A DNA stretch of 64,000 nt. It comes from Pseudogemmatithrix spongiicola. Lineage in GTDB: Bacteria > Gemmatimonadota > Gemmatimonadetes > Gemmatimonadales > Gemmatimonadaceae. Position 1 is the stretch's first letter. Each line of letters opens with the position of its first letter. The stretch spans positions 930,001-994,000 of the forward strand of contig NZ_CP130613.1 of the NCBI RefSeq assembly GCF_030623445.1, written 5' to 3'. Positions 1 to 8,121 of this stretch are shown piece after piece. The notes under the pieces were generated by a model. The model was not told where the DNA came from. It did no database searches and worked only from the letters and a program-made list of their open reading frames with translations. The position numbers and the translations under genes were made by a program.

Positions 1-1477
1 CGGGCATGCGCACCACCATCGGCGAGGCGAAGCGATTCGCCGTACGCCAGCGCAAGGTGCCGGCATTGTTCAGTTGCTCCGTGGCCGGATCGGCGTATTT
101 GCGGAACTGGATCTCGGCGACGGGCATGAGCCCGCTGATGGCGAGACCGGCGGCACGGCCGATGATCCCCTCCTCGCTGAGCGAGGTGTCGAAGACGCGG
201 TCCGAGCCGAACTGCTTCTGCAGGCCTTCGGTCACGAGATGCACGCCGCCCTTCTTGCCGACGTCCTCGCCGAAGACGACGACCTTCGGGTTCACGGCGA
301 GTTCATGGCGCAGCGTGCGGCGTACCGCCTCGGCGAAGCGCAGCAGCTCGCCTTCGTCCTGCGCGGCATCGCTGCCGCCGAGCTTGCGGCGCTCGGCGCG
401 ACGCAGGCCGCCGAAGGCCTCGGGCGCGTCGTCGGTGTCATTGGCGTAGCGATGCTCGGCGATCTTGCTGGCGTCAGGCTTCGGGCGATTCCGCGCCGCC
501 GCCAGCGCACGCTCGACGTCGCGCGCGACTTCCGTCTCGAGCTGGCTCCATTCGGCCGCGCTCATCACGCTGGGCACGAGGAAGCTGCGGAGCCGCGGCA
601 GGGGATCGCGCTTCTGGTCGGCGGCGATCTCGGCGTCGCTGCGGTATCCCTTCTGGTTGTCGGGCCCAGAGTGCGACGACAGGCGCGGGACCGTGAGGCG
701 GACGAGCGCGGGACCCTCGCCGCTGCGCACGTGCGCGACGACTTCCTCGAGCAACCGCGCGGACTCCGCGGGATCCGTCCCGTCGCCATCGCGGATCAGG
801 AGGTTCTTGAACGAGGCCAGGTTCTCGGCGATGTTCGCGCCAGGCGTCTGGAAATCGCCGCTGACGGAGATGCCGAGGTTGTTGTCCTCGATGTAGAACA
901 GCATCGGCAGCTTGAGCGTCGTCGCCATCGTGAGCGCCGCCCAGAAGCCGCTCGTGGCCACGGAGGCATCGCCGCCAAGCGCGACGCCGATGGAGCCGTT
1001 GAAGCGATAGTCCTTGAGGATATCCCGATAGTACGTGATGCCCTGCGCCCAGCCGGCGGTGGGTGTGTACTGCGAGCCGACGTCGCCGGCCATCGGCAGG
1101 ACGATGCAGCCTTCTTCGCGCGGGAAGTTGCAGACGACGCCGATGTCGCGGCCATCGGAGAACCCTCCGGCGCGGCCCAGCGGTGAGCCGAGCGCATCTT
1201 CGAGGGTGAGTCCCAGCGAGAGCAGCAGCGGTCGGCTGCGGTAGTACGCCCCGGCGGCGTCGCGCTTGCCGGTCAGCAGCTGGCCGAGGATGACCTGTGC
1301 CATGTCATGGCCGCGGGCCGAGAACTGGTAGAGGACCACGTGGTCCTTGGGGACCGTCGCGCGGTTGCGGTTCGTCTGCTCCTCGACATCGTCGAGGGCG
1401 CGCGAGCACAGGACGTGGTAGGCGACCTTGCGCCAATCGAGGGCGGGCCCGGCGGGCGGTTTCGTCTTCGGCGGCAT
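1..1477 (-). CDS. 2-oxo-acid dehydrogenase E1, fused alpha/beta subunits (3' end beyond window)
   Basis: This is the thiamine-diphosphate E1 component of a branched-chain or pyruvate-type 2-oxo-acid dehydrogenase complex, which decarboxylates the oxo acid and passes the acyl group to E2 lipoate. My own translation of the minus strand from 1477 gives 492 codons with no stop before the window edge. The alpha half carries the ThDP region (GGDASVATSGFWAAL followed by EDNNLGIS). After a linker, the beta half begins around residue 400 with VVFGEDVGKKGGV and continues through DTSLSEEGIIGRAAGLA, so the two subunits are fused. Fused E1 proteins usually run to about 650-700 residues, so roughly a quarter is missing. 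The ATG at 1477 is preceded by a -10-like TAGATT and no ribosome site. An in-frame ATG at 1495 is the alternative start. Substrate specificity cannot be read from the sequence. Confidence 0.9.
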   Translation of the reverse strand, partial: MPPKTKPPAGPALDWRKVAYHVLCSRALDDVEEQTNRNRATVPKDHVVLYQFSARGHDMAQVILGQLLTGKRDAAGAYYRSRPLLLSLGLTLEDALGSPLGRAGGFSDGRDIGVVCNFPREEGCIVLPMAGDVGSQYTPTAGWAQGITYYRDILKDYRFNGSIGVALGGDASVATSGFWAALTMATTLKLPMLFYIEDNNLGISVSGDFQTPGANIAENLASFKNLLIRDGDGTDPAESARLLEEVVAHVRSGEGPALVRLTVPRLSSHSGPDNQKGYRSDAEIAADQKRDPLPRLRSFLVPSVMSAAEWSQLETEVARDVERALAAARNRPKPDASKIAEHRYANDTDDAPEAFGGLRRAERRKLGGSDAAQDEGELLRFAEAVRRTLRHELAVNPKVVVFGEDVGKKGGVHLVTEGLQKQFGSDRVFDTSLSEEGIIGRAAGLAISGLMPVAEIQFRKYADPATEQLNNAGTLRWRTANRFASPMVVRMP

Positions 1478-1485
1478 TGGGGCCA

Positions 1486-1491
1486 AATCTA
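1486..1491 (-). promoter_or_regulatory. -10-like hexamer TAGATT close to E1 start
   Basis: Read on the minus strand, TAGATT lies 8 nt before the ATG at 1477, and no Shine-Dalgarno is visible. This spacing would put the transcription start at or next to the start codon, which implies a leaderless mRNA. No good -35 is visible. Confidence 0.4.
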
Positions 1492-1508
1492 GCATCTGGA
1501 ACTGCTTT

Positions 1509-1656
1509 CACCACGAAGGCACGACGACACGAAGGAATCGGCGCCGTGAGGCCCTGCGCGCTCAGCGATGCCGCCGCGCGCGGAGGATAGGAGTGCCGGG
1601 CACTGATTGGACACGACGCCGGACGGTTTCCTCCGTGTCTTCGTGTCTTCGTGGTG
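1509..1656. repeat. Inverted pair of CACCACGAAG-type intergenic repeats
   Basis: A 33-bp arm at 1509-1541, beginning CACCACGAAGGCACGACGAC, is matched by the reverse complement of 1624-1656, which begins CACCACGAAGACACGAAGAC. About 28 of 33 positions agree. The arms are separated by 82 bp and sit between the two divergent starts at 1477 and 1707. Inside each arm is a degenerate 7-8 bp tandem (CACGAAGA). The region could fold into a long hairpin or be a non-autonomous mobile or regulatory repeat. Small ORFs inside it are repeat-derived and unlikely to be genes. Confidence 0.75.
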
Positions 1657-1693
1657 CGTGTCGTAGTCTGTGCCCTTGGGCAGCACCACGCTG

Positions 1694-1699
1694 TAGATT
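1694..1699 (+). promoter_or_regulatory. -10-like hexamer TAGATT close to paaG start
   Basis: TAGATT lies 7 nt before the ATG at 1707, with only a C-tract between and no ribosome site. The same hexamer drives the divergent E1 gene, which suggests matched leaderless promoters on both sides of the repeat. Confidence 0.4.
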
Positions 1700-1706
1700 T
1701 CCCCCT

Positions 1707-2492
1707 ATGCCGAGCATCCTGAGCGAACTGAAGGACGGGGTCCTGGAGCTGACCCTGAACCGGCCGGACGTGCTGAACAGCTTTGACCGCGCGATGGCGC
1801 AGGCACTGCAGGGGGAGCTGGCGCGGGCCGCGGGCGAGCCGGAGATCCGGGCGGTGTTGCTGACCGGCGCCGGGCGCGGATTCTGCGCGGGGCAGGACCT
1901 CCAGGAGGCGCTGCCCCAGGGTGACGGGCCGATGCCCGACATCTCCGAGATTGTGCGTGCGAGCTACAACCCGATCATCAAGGCCATCCGCACGCTGGAA
2001 AAGCCGGTGGTCTGCGCGGTGAACGGCATCGCCGCGGGCGCCGGGGCCAATCTCGCATTCGCTTGCGACCTCACGATCGCCGCCGAAGAGGCAAGCTTCG
2101 TCGAGAGCTTCGCGAAGTTGGGGCTGATTCCCGATACCTCCGGCACGTTCTTCGTGCCGCGGCTCGTCGGGTCGCAGCGGGCCACCGGCATGTTCTTCCT
2201 TGCCGGCAAGGTGAGCGCCAAGCAGGCCAAGGAGTGGGGTCTGATCTGGGACACCGCGCCGGGCGCCGAGCTGCTGGCGACCACGCGAGCGCTGGCCGCG
2301 TCGTTGGCCACGCAGGCGACGCGCGGCTTCGGGCTCACGAAGCGCGCGATGAACGCATCGTGGGCAAATGGCCTCGACGAGCAGCTCGAGATGGAAGCCC
2401 GCTGCATGCAGGAAGCCGGGCGCACCAAGGACTATGAGGAAGGCGTGCGCGCCTTCCTTGAAAAGCGCGCGCCGACATACCGAGGGCAGTGA
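1707..2492 (+). CDS. paaG: 1,2-epoxyphenylacetyl-CoA isomerase (crotonase family)
   Basis: PaaG converts ring-1,2-epoxyphenylacetyl-CoA to oxepin-CoA in aerobic phenylacetate breakdown and also isomerises later double bonds. The 261-residue protein is the usual family length. It has the crotonase oxyanion segments (GAGRGFCAGQDL near residue 55 and NGIAAGAGANLA near 110). It also has the PaaG-type GLIPDTSGTFFVPRLVG segment, whose Asp is the expected catalytic residue, and ends in the PaaG-like EGVRAFLEKRAP. The start at 1707 is chosen because the homologous N terminus (SILSELKDGVLELTLNRP) begins there and a -10-like TAGATT is 7 nt upstream; the frame stays open further upstream into the repeat. 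It is the first gene of a paaGHIJYZ run. A generic enoyl-CoA hydratase is less likely given the neighbours. Confidence 0.9.
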   Translation: MPSILSELKDGVLELTLNRPDVLNSFDRAMAQALQGELARAAGEPEIRAVLLTGAGRGFCAGQDLQEALPQGDGPMPDISEIVRASYNPIIKAIRTLEKPVVCAVNGIAAGAGANLAFACDLTIAAEEASFVESFAKLGLIPDTSGTFFVPRLVGSQRATGMFFLAGKVSAKQAKEWGLIWDTAPGAELLATTRALAASLATQATRGFGLTKRAMNASWANGLDEQLEMEARCMQEAGRTKDYEEGVRAFLEKRAPTYRGQ

Positions 2493-2494
2493 CG

Positions 2495-3691
2495 ATGGCG
2501 CACGCACTCGGCAGCGAGATTGTCGTCGGGGTGATCGGCGCGGGCACGATGGGTGCCGGCATCGCGCAGGTGGCCGCCGCCAATGGGCACCGCGTCGTGC
2601 TCGCCGATGCGTCGGCGGCGGCGGTCGCCAAGGCCAAGGACGGGCATGCGAAGGCGATGGCGCGCGACCTTGAGAAGGGCAAGCGCACGCAGGCCGACGC
2701 GGATGCCGTGCTCGCGCGCATCCAGTACCTGCACGGTGTCGGCGCCACGGAGCTCGCGGCCTTCGCGCCCTGCGGTCTGGTCATCGAAGCGATCGTCGAG
2801 GACCTCGGCATCAAGCAGGCGCTCTTCCGCGCGCTCGAAGCGGTGGTTGCGCGCGAGGCGGTACTGGCGTCGAACACGTCGAGCCTGAGCATCGCGGCGA
2901 TTGCCGGTGGCTGCCAGCACGGCGAGCGCGTGGTGGGCATCCACTTCTTCAATCCGGCGCCGGTGATGGCGCTGGTGGAAGTGATCCCGGCGCTGGCGAC
3001 GGACCGCGCGGTGCTGGAGGCGAGCCGCGCGCTGGTGGAGCGCTGGGGCAAGCGTCCGGTGGTGGCGTCCGACACGCCGGGCTTCATCGTGAATCGGATC
3101 GCGCGCCCGTTCTATGGGGAGTCGCTTCGGGTGCTCGAGGAAGGGATTGCCGACGTCGCGACGATCGACTGGGCCATGCGCACGCTCGGCGGATTCAAGA
3201 TGGGACCCTTCGAGCTGATGGACCTGATCGGCAACGACGTCAACTACGCGGTGACGCGCAGCGTGTTCGAGGCGATGTACTACGATCCGCGCTATCGGCC
3301 GTCGCTGACGCAGCGCCGCTTGGTCGAAAGCGGCTGGCTGGGGCGCAAGGCGAAGCGCGGCTACTACGACTACCGCGACGGCATCGCCGCACCGACGCCG
3401 ACCGAGGACGAAGTGCTCGGCCGCACGATTCGCGACCGCGTCGTCGCCATGCTCATCAACGAGGCGGTGGATGCGGTGCAGCTCCGCGTGGCCTCGCCGG
3501 AGGACATCGAGCTCGCGATGACCAAGGGCGTGAACTATCCCCGCGGGTTGCTCAGCTGGGGTGACGCCCTGGGTCCGGCCGCGGTGCTCGCCACGCTCGA
3601 GTCGCTGCAGCAGGAGTACGGCGAGGACCGCTACCGGCCGAGTCCGTTGCTGCGTCGGGTCGCCAAGGGCGGCGGGAAGCTGCTGCCGTGA
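2495..3691 (+). CDS. paaH: 3-hydroxyacyl-CoA dehydrogenase
   Basis: The enzyme oxidises 3-hydroxyadipyl-CoA to 3-oxoadipyl-CoA with NAD+ in the beta-oxidation-like part of the phenylacetate pathway. It is 398 residues long. The N-terminal Rossmann motif is GVIGAGTMGAGIAQ (about residues 10-23). The Ser/His/Glu active-site region is visible as SNTSSLSI and GIHFFNPAPVM. Two C-terminal 3HCDH domains follow, the first containing TPGFIVNRI and the second KGVNYPRGLL. E. coli PaaH is longer (about 475), but two-domain versions of this size are common. ATG 2495 is chosen over GTG 2489 because GAGGG lies 8 nt upstream. The paaG stop is 2 nt upstream, so the genes are probably translationally coupled. 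Confidence 0.9.
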   Translation: MAHALGSEIVVGVIGAGTMGAGIAQVAAANGHRVVLADASAAAVAKAKDGHAKAMARDLEKGKRTQADADAVLARIQYLHGVGATELAAFAPCGLVIEAIVEDLGIKQALFRALEAVVAREAVLASNTSSLSIAAIAGGCQHGERVVGIHFFNPAPVMALVEVIPALATDRAVLEASRALVERWGKRPVVASDTPGFIVNRIARPFYGESLRVLEEGIADVATIDWAMRTLGGFKMGPFELMDLIGNDVNYAVTRSVFEAMYYDPRYRPSLTQRRLVESGWLGRKAKRGYYDYRDGIAAPTPTEDEVLGRTIRDRVVAMLINEAVDAVQLRVASPEDIELAMTKGVNYPRGLLSWGDALGPAAVLATLESLQQEYGEDRYRPSPLLRRVAKGGGKLLP

Positions 3692-4095
3692 GCGCGCAGG
3701 ATGTGATCGCGCGGATGTTCGCGCAGGATGCCTTCTCGCAGTGGCTCGGCATCCAGGTGCTGGAGGCCCGCGAGGGCTACTGCCGCCTGCAGATGACGGT
3801 GCGCGAGGAGATGACGAACGGATTCGGCACGGCGCACGGCGGCATCGTGTTCTCGTTCGCCGATACCGCGCTGGCCTTCTGCACCAACGCGAGCGGCGAG
3901 ATCAGCGTCGCGCTCGACTGTACGATCAGCTACCCGGCCGCCGTGAAGCCCGGCGACGTGCTCACCGCGGTGGGCGAACAGGAGACGACGTCGCGCAAGG
4001 TGGGATTCGCGCGCGTCACCGTGACCAACCAGGACGACGTGACCGTGGGGCATTTCCGCGGCACCGTGTACCGCACCCAGAAGCCCCATCGATGA
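3688..4095 (+). CDS. paaI: Phenylacetate-pathway acyl-CoA thioesterase (hotdog fold)
   Basis: PaaI-type thioesterases hydrolyse ring-hydroxylated phenylacetyl-CoA dead-end products and free trapped CoA. The 135-residue protein is a single hotdog domain with the family signature GTAHGGIVFSFADTALAF near residues 48-65, in which the Asp is the expected catalytic residue. The GTG start overlaps the paaH stop (GTGA), and its own stop overlaps the paaJ start (ATGA), so it sits inside a tightly coupled operon. Confidence 0.9.
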   Translation: MSAQDVIARMFAQDAFSQWLGIQVLEAREGYCRLQMTVREEMTNGFGTAHGGIVFSFADTALAFCTNASGEISVALDCTISYPAAVKPGDVLTAVGEQETTSRKVGFARVTVTNQDDVTVGHFRGTVYRTQKPHR

Positions 4096-5303
4096 TCGAC
4101 GCGTTCCTCGTAGACGGCATCCGTACGCCGATCGGCAACCTCGGCGGCGCACTCAGCGCCATTCGCCCCGATGACTTGGGCGCCCACGCGATCCGCGAGC
4201 TGCTCAAGCGGCATCCGGCGCTGGATCCGGCGCGCATCGCCGATGTGATCCTCGGCTGCGCGAACCAGGCGGGCGAGGACAACCGCAACGTGGCGCGCAT
4301 GGCGCTGCTGCTGGCCGGCGTGCCGCAGACGGTGCCGGGTGAGACGGTGAATCGCCTCTGCGCGTCCGGCTTGAGCGCCGTGGCGAACGCCGCGCGCGCC
4401 GTGAAGGCGGGGGAGGGCGATCTGTACGTGGCCGGCGGGGTGGAGTCGATGACGCGCGCGCCCTACGTGCTGAGCAAGAGCGCCCAGCCGTTCGGCCGTG
4501 ACATGCAGCTCTTCGATACGGCGCTGGGCTGGCGCTTCGTGAACCCGCTGATGAAGCAGGCGCACGGCACGGACTCGATGGGCGAGACGGCGGAGAACGT
4601 GGCGGCGCGGTACCACGTGAGCCGCGAGGACCAGGATGCCTTCGCGCTGCGCTCGCAGCAGAAGGCGCTGGCGGCACGCAACGACGGACGGCTGGCCGAG
4701 GAGATCGTGCCGGTGCTGATCCCGCAGAAGAAGGGCGATCCGCTGCCGGTGCAGCACGACGAGTTCATTCGGCCGGACACGACGCTGGAGAAGCTCGCGA
4801 AGCTCAAGCCGGCCTTCCGCCACGACGGGCAGGGAAGCGTCACGGCGGGCAACAGCTCGGGGCTGAACGACGGCGCCGCGGCGCTGTTGATCGCGAGCGA
4901 CGCCGCGCTCCAGCGCGAGAAGCTCAGCCCGCTGGCCCGCGTGGTCGCCAGCGCCGCGGCCGGCGTGGAGCCGCGCATCATGGGCATGGGCCCCGTGCCG
5001 GCGACGCGACTCGTGCTCGAGCGCGCGGGGCTGACGCTCGACCAGATGGACGTCATCGAGATCAACGAGGCGTTCGCAGCGCAGGGGTTGGCGTGCCTGC
5101 GCGAGCTCGGTGTGGCGGATGACGACGCGCGCGTGAATCCCAACGGCGGCGCGATCGCGCTCGGGCACCCGCTCGGCATGAGTGGCGCGCGCCTGGCATT
5201 GACCGCAGCGCGCGAGCTCAAGCGGCGGAAGGGACGCTATGCCTTGGCGACGATGTGCATCGGCGTCGGCCAGGGCTACGCGGTGATCCTCGAGCGCGCG
5301 TAA
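4092..5303 (+). CDS. paaJ: 3-oxoadipyl-CoA / 3-oxo-5,6-dehydrosuberyl-CoA thiolase
   Basis: This thiolase cleaves the 3-oxoacyl-CoA intermediates of phenylacetate catabolism to acetyl-CoA plus succinyl-CoA or 2,3-dehydroadipyl-CoA. The 403-residue length is typical. The nucleophilic Cys is in NRLCASGLSA (near residue 90). NEAFAAQ, the His motif GGAIALGHPLG and the C-terminal Cys motif CIGVGQG are all present, so the active site is complete. ATG 4092 overlaps the paaI stop. Context favours PaaJ over a general acetyl-CoA acetyltransferase, and sequence alone cannot separate PaaJ from PcaF. Confidence 0.88.
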   Translation: MIDAFLVDGIRTPIGNLGGALSAIRPDDLGAHAIRELLKRHPALDPARIADVILGCANQAGEDNRNVARMALLLAGVPQTVPGETVNRLCASGLSAVANAARAVKAGEGDLYVAGGVESMTRAPYVLSKSAQPFGRDMQLFDTALGWRFVNPLMKQAHGTDSMGETAENVAARYHVSREDQDAFALRSQQKALAARNDGRLAEEIVPVLIPQKKGDPLPVQHDEFIRPDTTLEKLAKLKPAFRHDGQGSVTAGNSSGLNDGAAALLIASDAALQREKLSPLARVVASAAAGVEPRIMGMGPVPATRLVLERAGLTLDQMDVIEINEAFAAQGLACLRELGVADDDARVNPNGGAIALGHPLGMSGARLALTAARELKRRKGRYALATMCIGVGQGYAVILERA

Positions 5304-5315
5304 GGGATCGCCGCC

Positions 5316-5918
5316 GTGAGCATCTACGCCTTCGACGGTTTCATTCCGGTGGTGCATGAGAGCGCCTTCGTGCATCCCAAGGCGTCGGTCACGGGCAACG
5401 TGATCATCGGCAAGGACGTGTACATCGGCCCGGGCGCGGCGATCCGCGGTGACTGGGGCGGCATCGTGATCGAAGACGGCTGCAACGTGCAGGAGAACTG
5501 CACGGTGCACATGTTCCCCGGCGTGACGGTGGTGCTGGAAGCCGGCGCGCACATCGGGCACGGGGCGGTGGTGCACGGGGCGCGCATCGGCGCGAACGCC
5601 CTGATCGGCATGAACGCCGTGATCATGGACAACGCGACGGTCGGCACGGGAAGCATCGTGGGGGCGCTGTGCTTCGTGCCGACCGAGATGCAGATCCCGC
5701 CGCGCAGCGTGGTGGTGGGGAATCCGGCGAAGATCGTGAAGGAGGTCAGCGACGACATGCTCGCGTGGAAGGGCGAGGGCACGGCGCTGTACCAGCAGCT
5801 CCCCGCGCAGATGCGCGCGAGCTGGCGGGAAGTCGAGCCGCTGCGCGAGGTCCCGCAGGACCGGCCCGCGCAGTCGAACGCACTCAAGACCTGGAAGCAG
5901 ACCAAGGAATCGCGATGA
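5316..5918 (+). CDS. paaY: PaaY-type hexapeptide-repeat thioesterase / gamma-carbonic-anhydrase-like
   Basis: This 200-residue left-handed beta-helix protein is of the PaaY type. PaaY proteins help PaaI remove inhibitory CoA thioesters and share the gamma carbonic anhydrase fold. Hexapeptide turns are visible throughout residues 20-140. Metal-binding His occur in the family positions (NCTVHMFPG, GAHIGHGAVVHG). The tail carries the conserved WKGEGTALYQ and Q-rich segments seen in PaaY. The start is GTG 5316, 12 nt after paaJ, and the stop overlaps the paaZ ATG. In E. coli the gene sits at the other end of the cluster beside paaX; no paaX-type regulator is visible here. Confidence 0.88.
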   Translation: MSIYAFDGFIPVVHESAFVHPKASVTGNVIIGKDVYIGPGAAIRGDWGGIVIEDGCNVQENCTVHMFPGVTVVLEAGAHIGHGAVVHGARIGANALIGMNAVIMDNATVGTGSIVGALCFVPTEMQIPPRSVVVGNPAKIVKEVSDDMLAWKGEGTALYQQLPAQMRASWREVEPLREVPQDRPAQSNALKTWKQTKESR

Positions 5919-7954
5919 AGCTCAAGAATTACGCGCTCGGCCAGTGGGTCGAGGGGACGGGCAAGTCCACCACGCTGTTCAATGCCGTCACCGGCGAGCC
6001 GGTGGCCGAGGCCTCCAGCGGTGGATTGGACTTCAAGGCGATGGCGGAGTACGGGCGGCGCGTCGGCGGGCCCAAGCTCCGCGCGATGACCTTCCATCAG
6101 CGGGCGGCGATGCTGAAGGCGGTCGCCAAGTACCTGACGGAGCGCAAGGACGCGTTCTATGCGGTCAGCGCATACACGGGTGCGACGAAGATCGATAGTT
6201 GGATCGACATCGACGGCGGCTTCGGCACGTTCTTCGCGTATGCGAGCCGCGGGCGCCGCGAGTTCCCGAACGAGACCTTCCATGTGGAGGGTCCGACGGA
6301 GCCGCTGTCGAAGGGCGGCACCTTCATCGGGCGCCACATCTGCGTGCCGCTCGAGGGCGTGGCGGTGCACATCAATGCGTTCAACTTCCCCGTGTGGGGG
6401 ATGATGGAGAAGTTGGCGCCGACGCTGTTGGCCGGCGTGCCGGCGATCGTGAAGCCGGCGACGGCGACGAGCTATCTCACCGAAGCCGTGTTCAAGGAGA
6501 TGATCGCGTCGGGCATCCTGCCCGAGGGCGCCGTGCAGCTCATCTGCGGCAGCGCCGGCGACTTGCTCGACCACGTGACGGAGCAGGACGCCGTGGCGTT
6601 CACGGGCTCCGCGGCGACGGGGCGCATGCTGAAGGAGAGCAAGGCGATCGTCGAGCACGCGGTACGCTTCAACATGGAAGCGGACTCGCTGAACTGCGCG
6701 ATCCTCGCGCCGGACGCGGCGCCGGGTACGGAGGAGTTCGACCTCTTCATCAAGGAAGTGGTGAAGGAGATGACGGTGAAGGCCGGGCAGAAGTGCACGG
6801 CCGTGCGCCGCACCATCGTGCCCGCCGGCATGGAAGAGGACGTGATCAAGGCGATCCGCGCGCGGCTGGAGAAGACCACGGTCGGCGATCCGTCCGTCGA
6901 AGGCGTGCGCATGGGGCCGTTGGCCAGCAAGGCGCAGGTGCGCGACGTCGGGCTCGCCGCCGAGCGCATCCGCACGGCGGCGGAGCGCGTGGTGGGTGGC
7001 GGGGATTTCGCGGTGGTCGGTGCGGATCGGGAGAAGGGCGCCTTCTACCAGCCGGAACTGATGTACTGCGCGGATCCGTTCGCGAAGACCGAGCCGCACG
7101 ACGTCGAGGCCTTCGGCCCCGTGAACACCGTGATGCCGTACCAGACGCTCGACGAGGCGATCGAGCTGGCGCGTCGCGGACGCGGTTCGCTCTGCGGCTC
7201 GCTGGTGACGGCCGATCCGGCGACGGCGCAGAAGGTCGTGCTCGGCGTCGCGCCGTACCATGGTCGCCTCCTCGTGCTCGACCGCTCGAGCGCGAAGGAG
7301 AGCACCGGGCATGGCTCGCCGCTGCCGAATCTCGTGCACGGCGGACCGGGCCGCGCCGGGGGTGGCGAGGAGATGGGGGGCGCGCGCGGCGTGCTGCATT
7401 ACATGCAACGCACGGCGGTGCAGGGGTCCCCGAGTGTCCTCACGGCCATCACCCGCGAGTGGACGAAGGGCGCGACCGAGACGACGGACGCGGTGCATCC
7501 GTTCCGGAAGACCTTCGACGAACTCCACATCGGCGATACGCTGGTCACCGGCACGCGCACGATCACGCTGGATGACATCGTGAAGTTCGCCGAGCTCTCG
7601 GGCGACAAGTTCTATGCGCACATGAACGACGAGGAGGCGCGGTCGAACGGCATATTCGAGGGCCGTGTCGCGCACGGGTATTTCATTGTGTCGGCGGCGG
7701 CGGGATTGTTCGTCGAGCCCTCGCTCGGACCGGTGCTGGCGAACTACGGACTCGAGAACCTGCGCTTCACGAAGCCGGTGTACCCAGGCGACACGATCCA
7801 GGTGCGGCTGACCGTGAAGCAGAAGACGGCGAAGGACACGCCGGAGGGTGGCATCCCGCAGGGCGTCGTCGAGTGGGATGTCGAAGTGACAAACCAATCA
7901 GGCGAAGCGGTCGCGTTGTACAGCATCCTCACCCTCGTGCGGCGCGCGGCATAG
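5915..7954 (+). CDS. paaZ: Bifunctional oxepin-CoA hydrolase / 3-oxo-5,6-dehydrosuberyl-CoA semialdehyde dehydrogenase
   Basis: PaaZ opens the oxepin ring with its C-terminal MaoC-like hydratase and oxidises the resulting aldehyde with its N-terminal NADP-linked aldehyde dehydrogenase. The protein has 679 residues, the usual length. The ALDH half (to about residue 520) has the Cys in KAGQKCTAVRR and the segment INAFNFPVWG. The MaoC half (from about 530) has FAELSGDKFYAHMND with the expected catalytic Asp/His, followed by VAHGYFIVSAAAG. Both active sites look intact, so the pathway intermediate should not leak. It is the last gene of the operon, followed by a strong terminator. Confidence 0.93.
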   Translation: MKLKNYALGQWVEGTGKSTTLFNAVTGEPVAEASSGGLDFKAMAEYGRRVGGPKLRAMTFHQRAAMLKAVAKYLTERKDAFYAVSAYTGATKIDSWIDIDGGFGTFFAYASRGRREFPNETFHVEGPTEPLSKGGTFIGRHICVPLEGVAVHINAFNFPVWGMMEKLAPTLLAGVPAIVKPATATSYLTEAVFKEMIASGILPEGAVQLICGSAGDLLDHVTEQDAVAFTGSAATGRMLKESKAIVEHAVRFNMEADSLNCAILAPDAAPGTEEFDLFIKEVVKEMTVKAGQKCTAVRRTIVPAGMEEDVIKAIRARLEKTTVGDPSVEGVRMGPLASKAQVRDVGLAAERIRTAAERVVGGGDFAVVGADREKGAFYQPELMYCADPFAKTEPHDVEAFGPVNTVMPYQTLDEAIELARRGRGSLCGSLVTADPATAQKVVLGVAPYHGRLLVLDRSSAKESTGHGSPLPNLVHGGPGRAGGGEEMGGARGVLHYMQRTAVQGSPSVLTAITREWTKGATETTDAVHPFRKTFDELHIGDTLVTGTRTITLDDIVKFAELSGDKFYAHMNDEEARSNGIFEGRVAHGYFIVSAAAGLFVEPSLGPVLANYGLENLRFTKPVYPGDTIQVRLTVKQKTAKDTPEGGIPQGVVEWDVEVTNQSGEAVALYSILTLVRRAA

Positions 7955-7976
7955 ATCCGACTTGTGCCGATAACTG

Positions 7977-8003
7977 ACGGGGTGCCCTGCGGCACCCCGT
8001 TTT
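7977..8003 (+). terminator. Rho-independent terminator of the paa operon
   Basis: A perfect 10-bp stem ACGGGGTGCC / GGCACCCCGT with a CTGC loop is followed directly by a short T run. It starts 22 nt after the paaZ stop. Confidence 0.9.
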
Positions 8004-8121
8004 GCGTTCCGTATAGAACTGGACCGTGTCAAGGTATTTGACATTGCGAATCAGTGTTTCCCTGACAATCGTTGCGTGACTTGGCGTCCCCGCGCCATCC
8101 CCCCTGTACGAGACCGGTGGC

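Noticed and set aside
1489-1689. Small ORFs inside the inverted repeat (e.g. 66 codons)
   Set aside because: They translate the GAAGACAC repeat itself and have no support as genes.
8035-8062. TTGACA-like -35 upstream of the kinase at 8122
   Set aside because: No acceptable -10 follows at 16-18 bp on the plus strand, and the minus-strand match has an 11-bp spacer.
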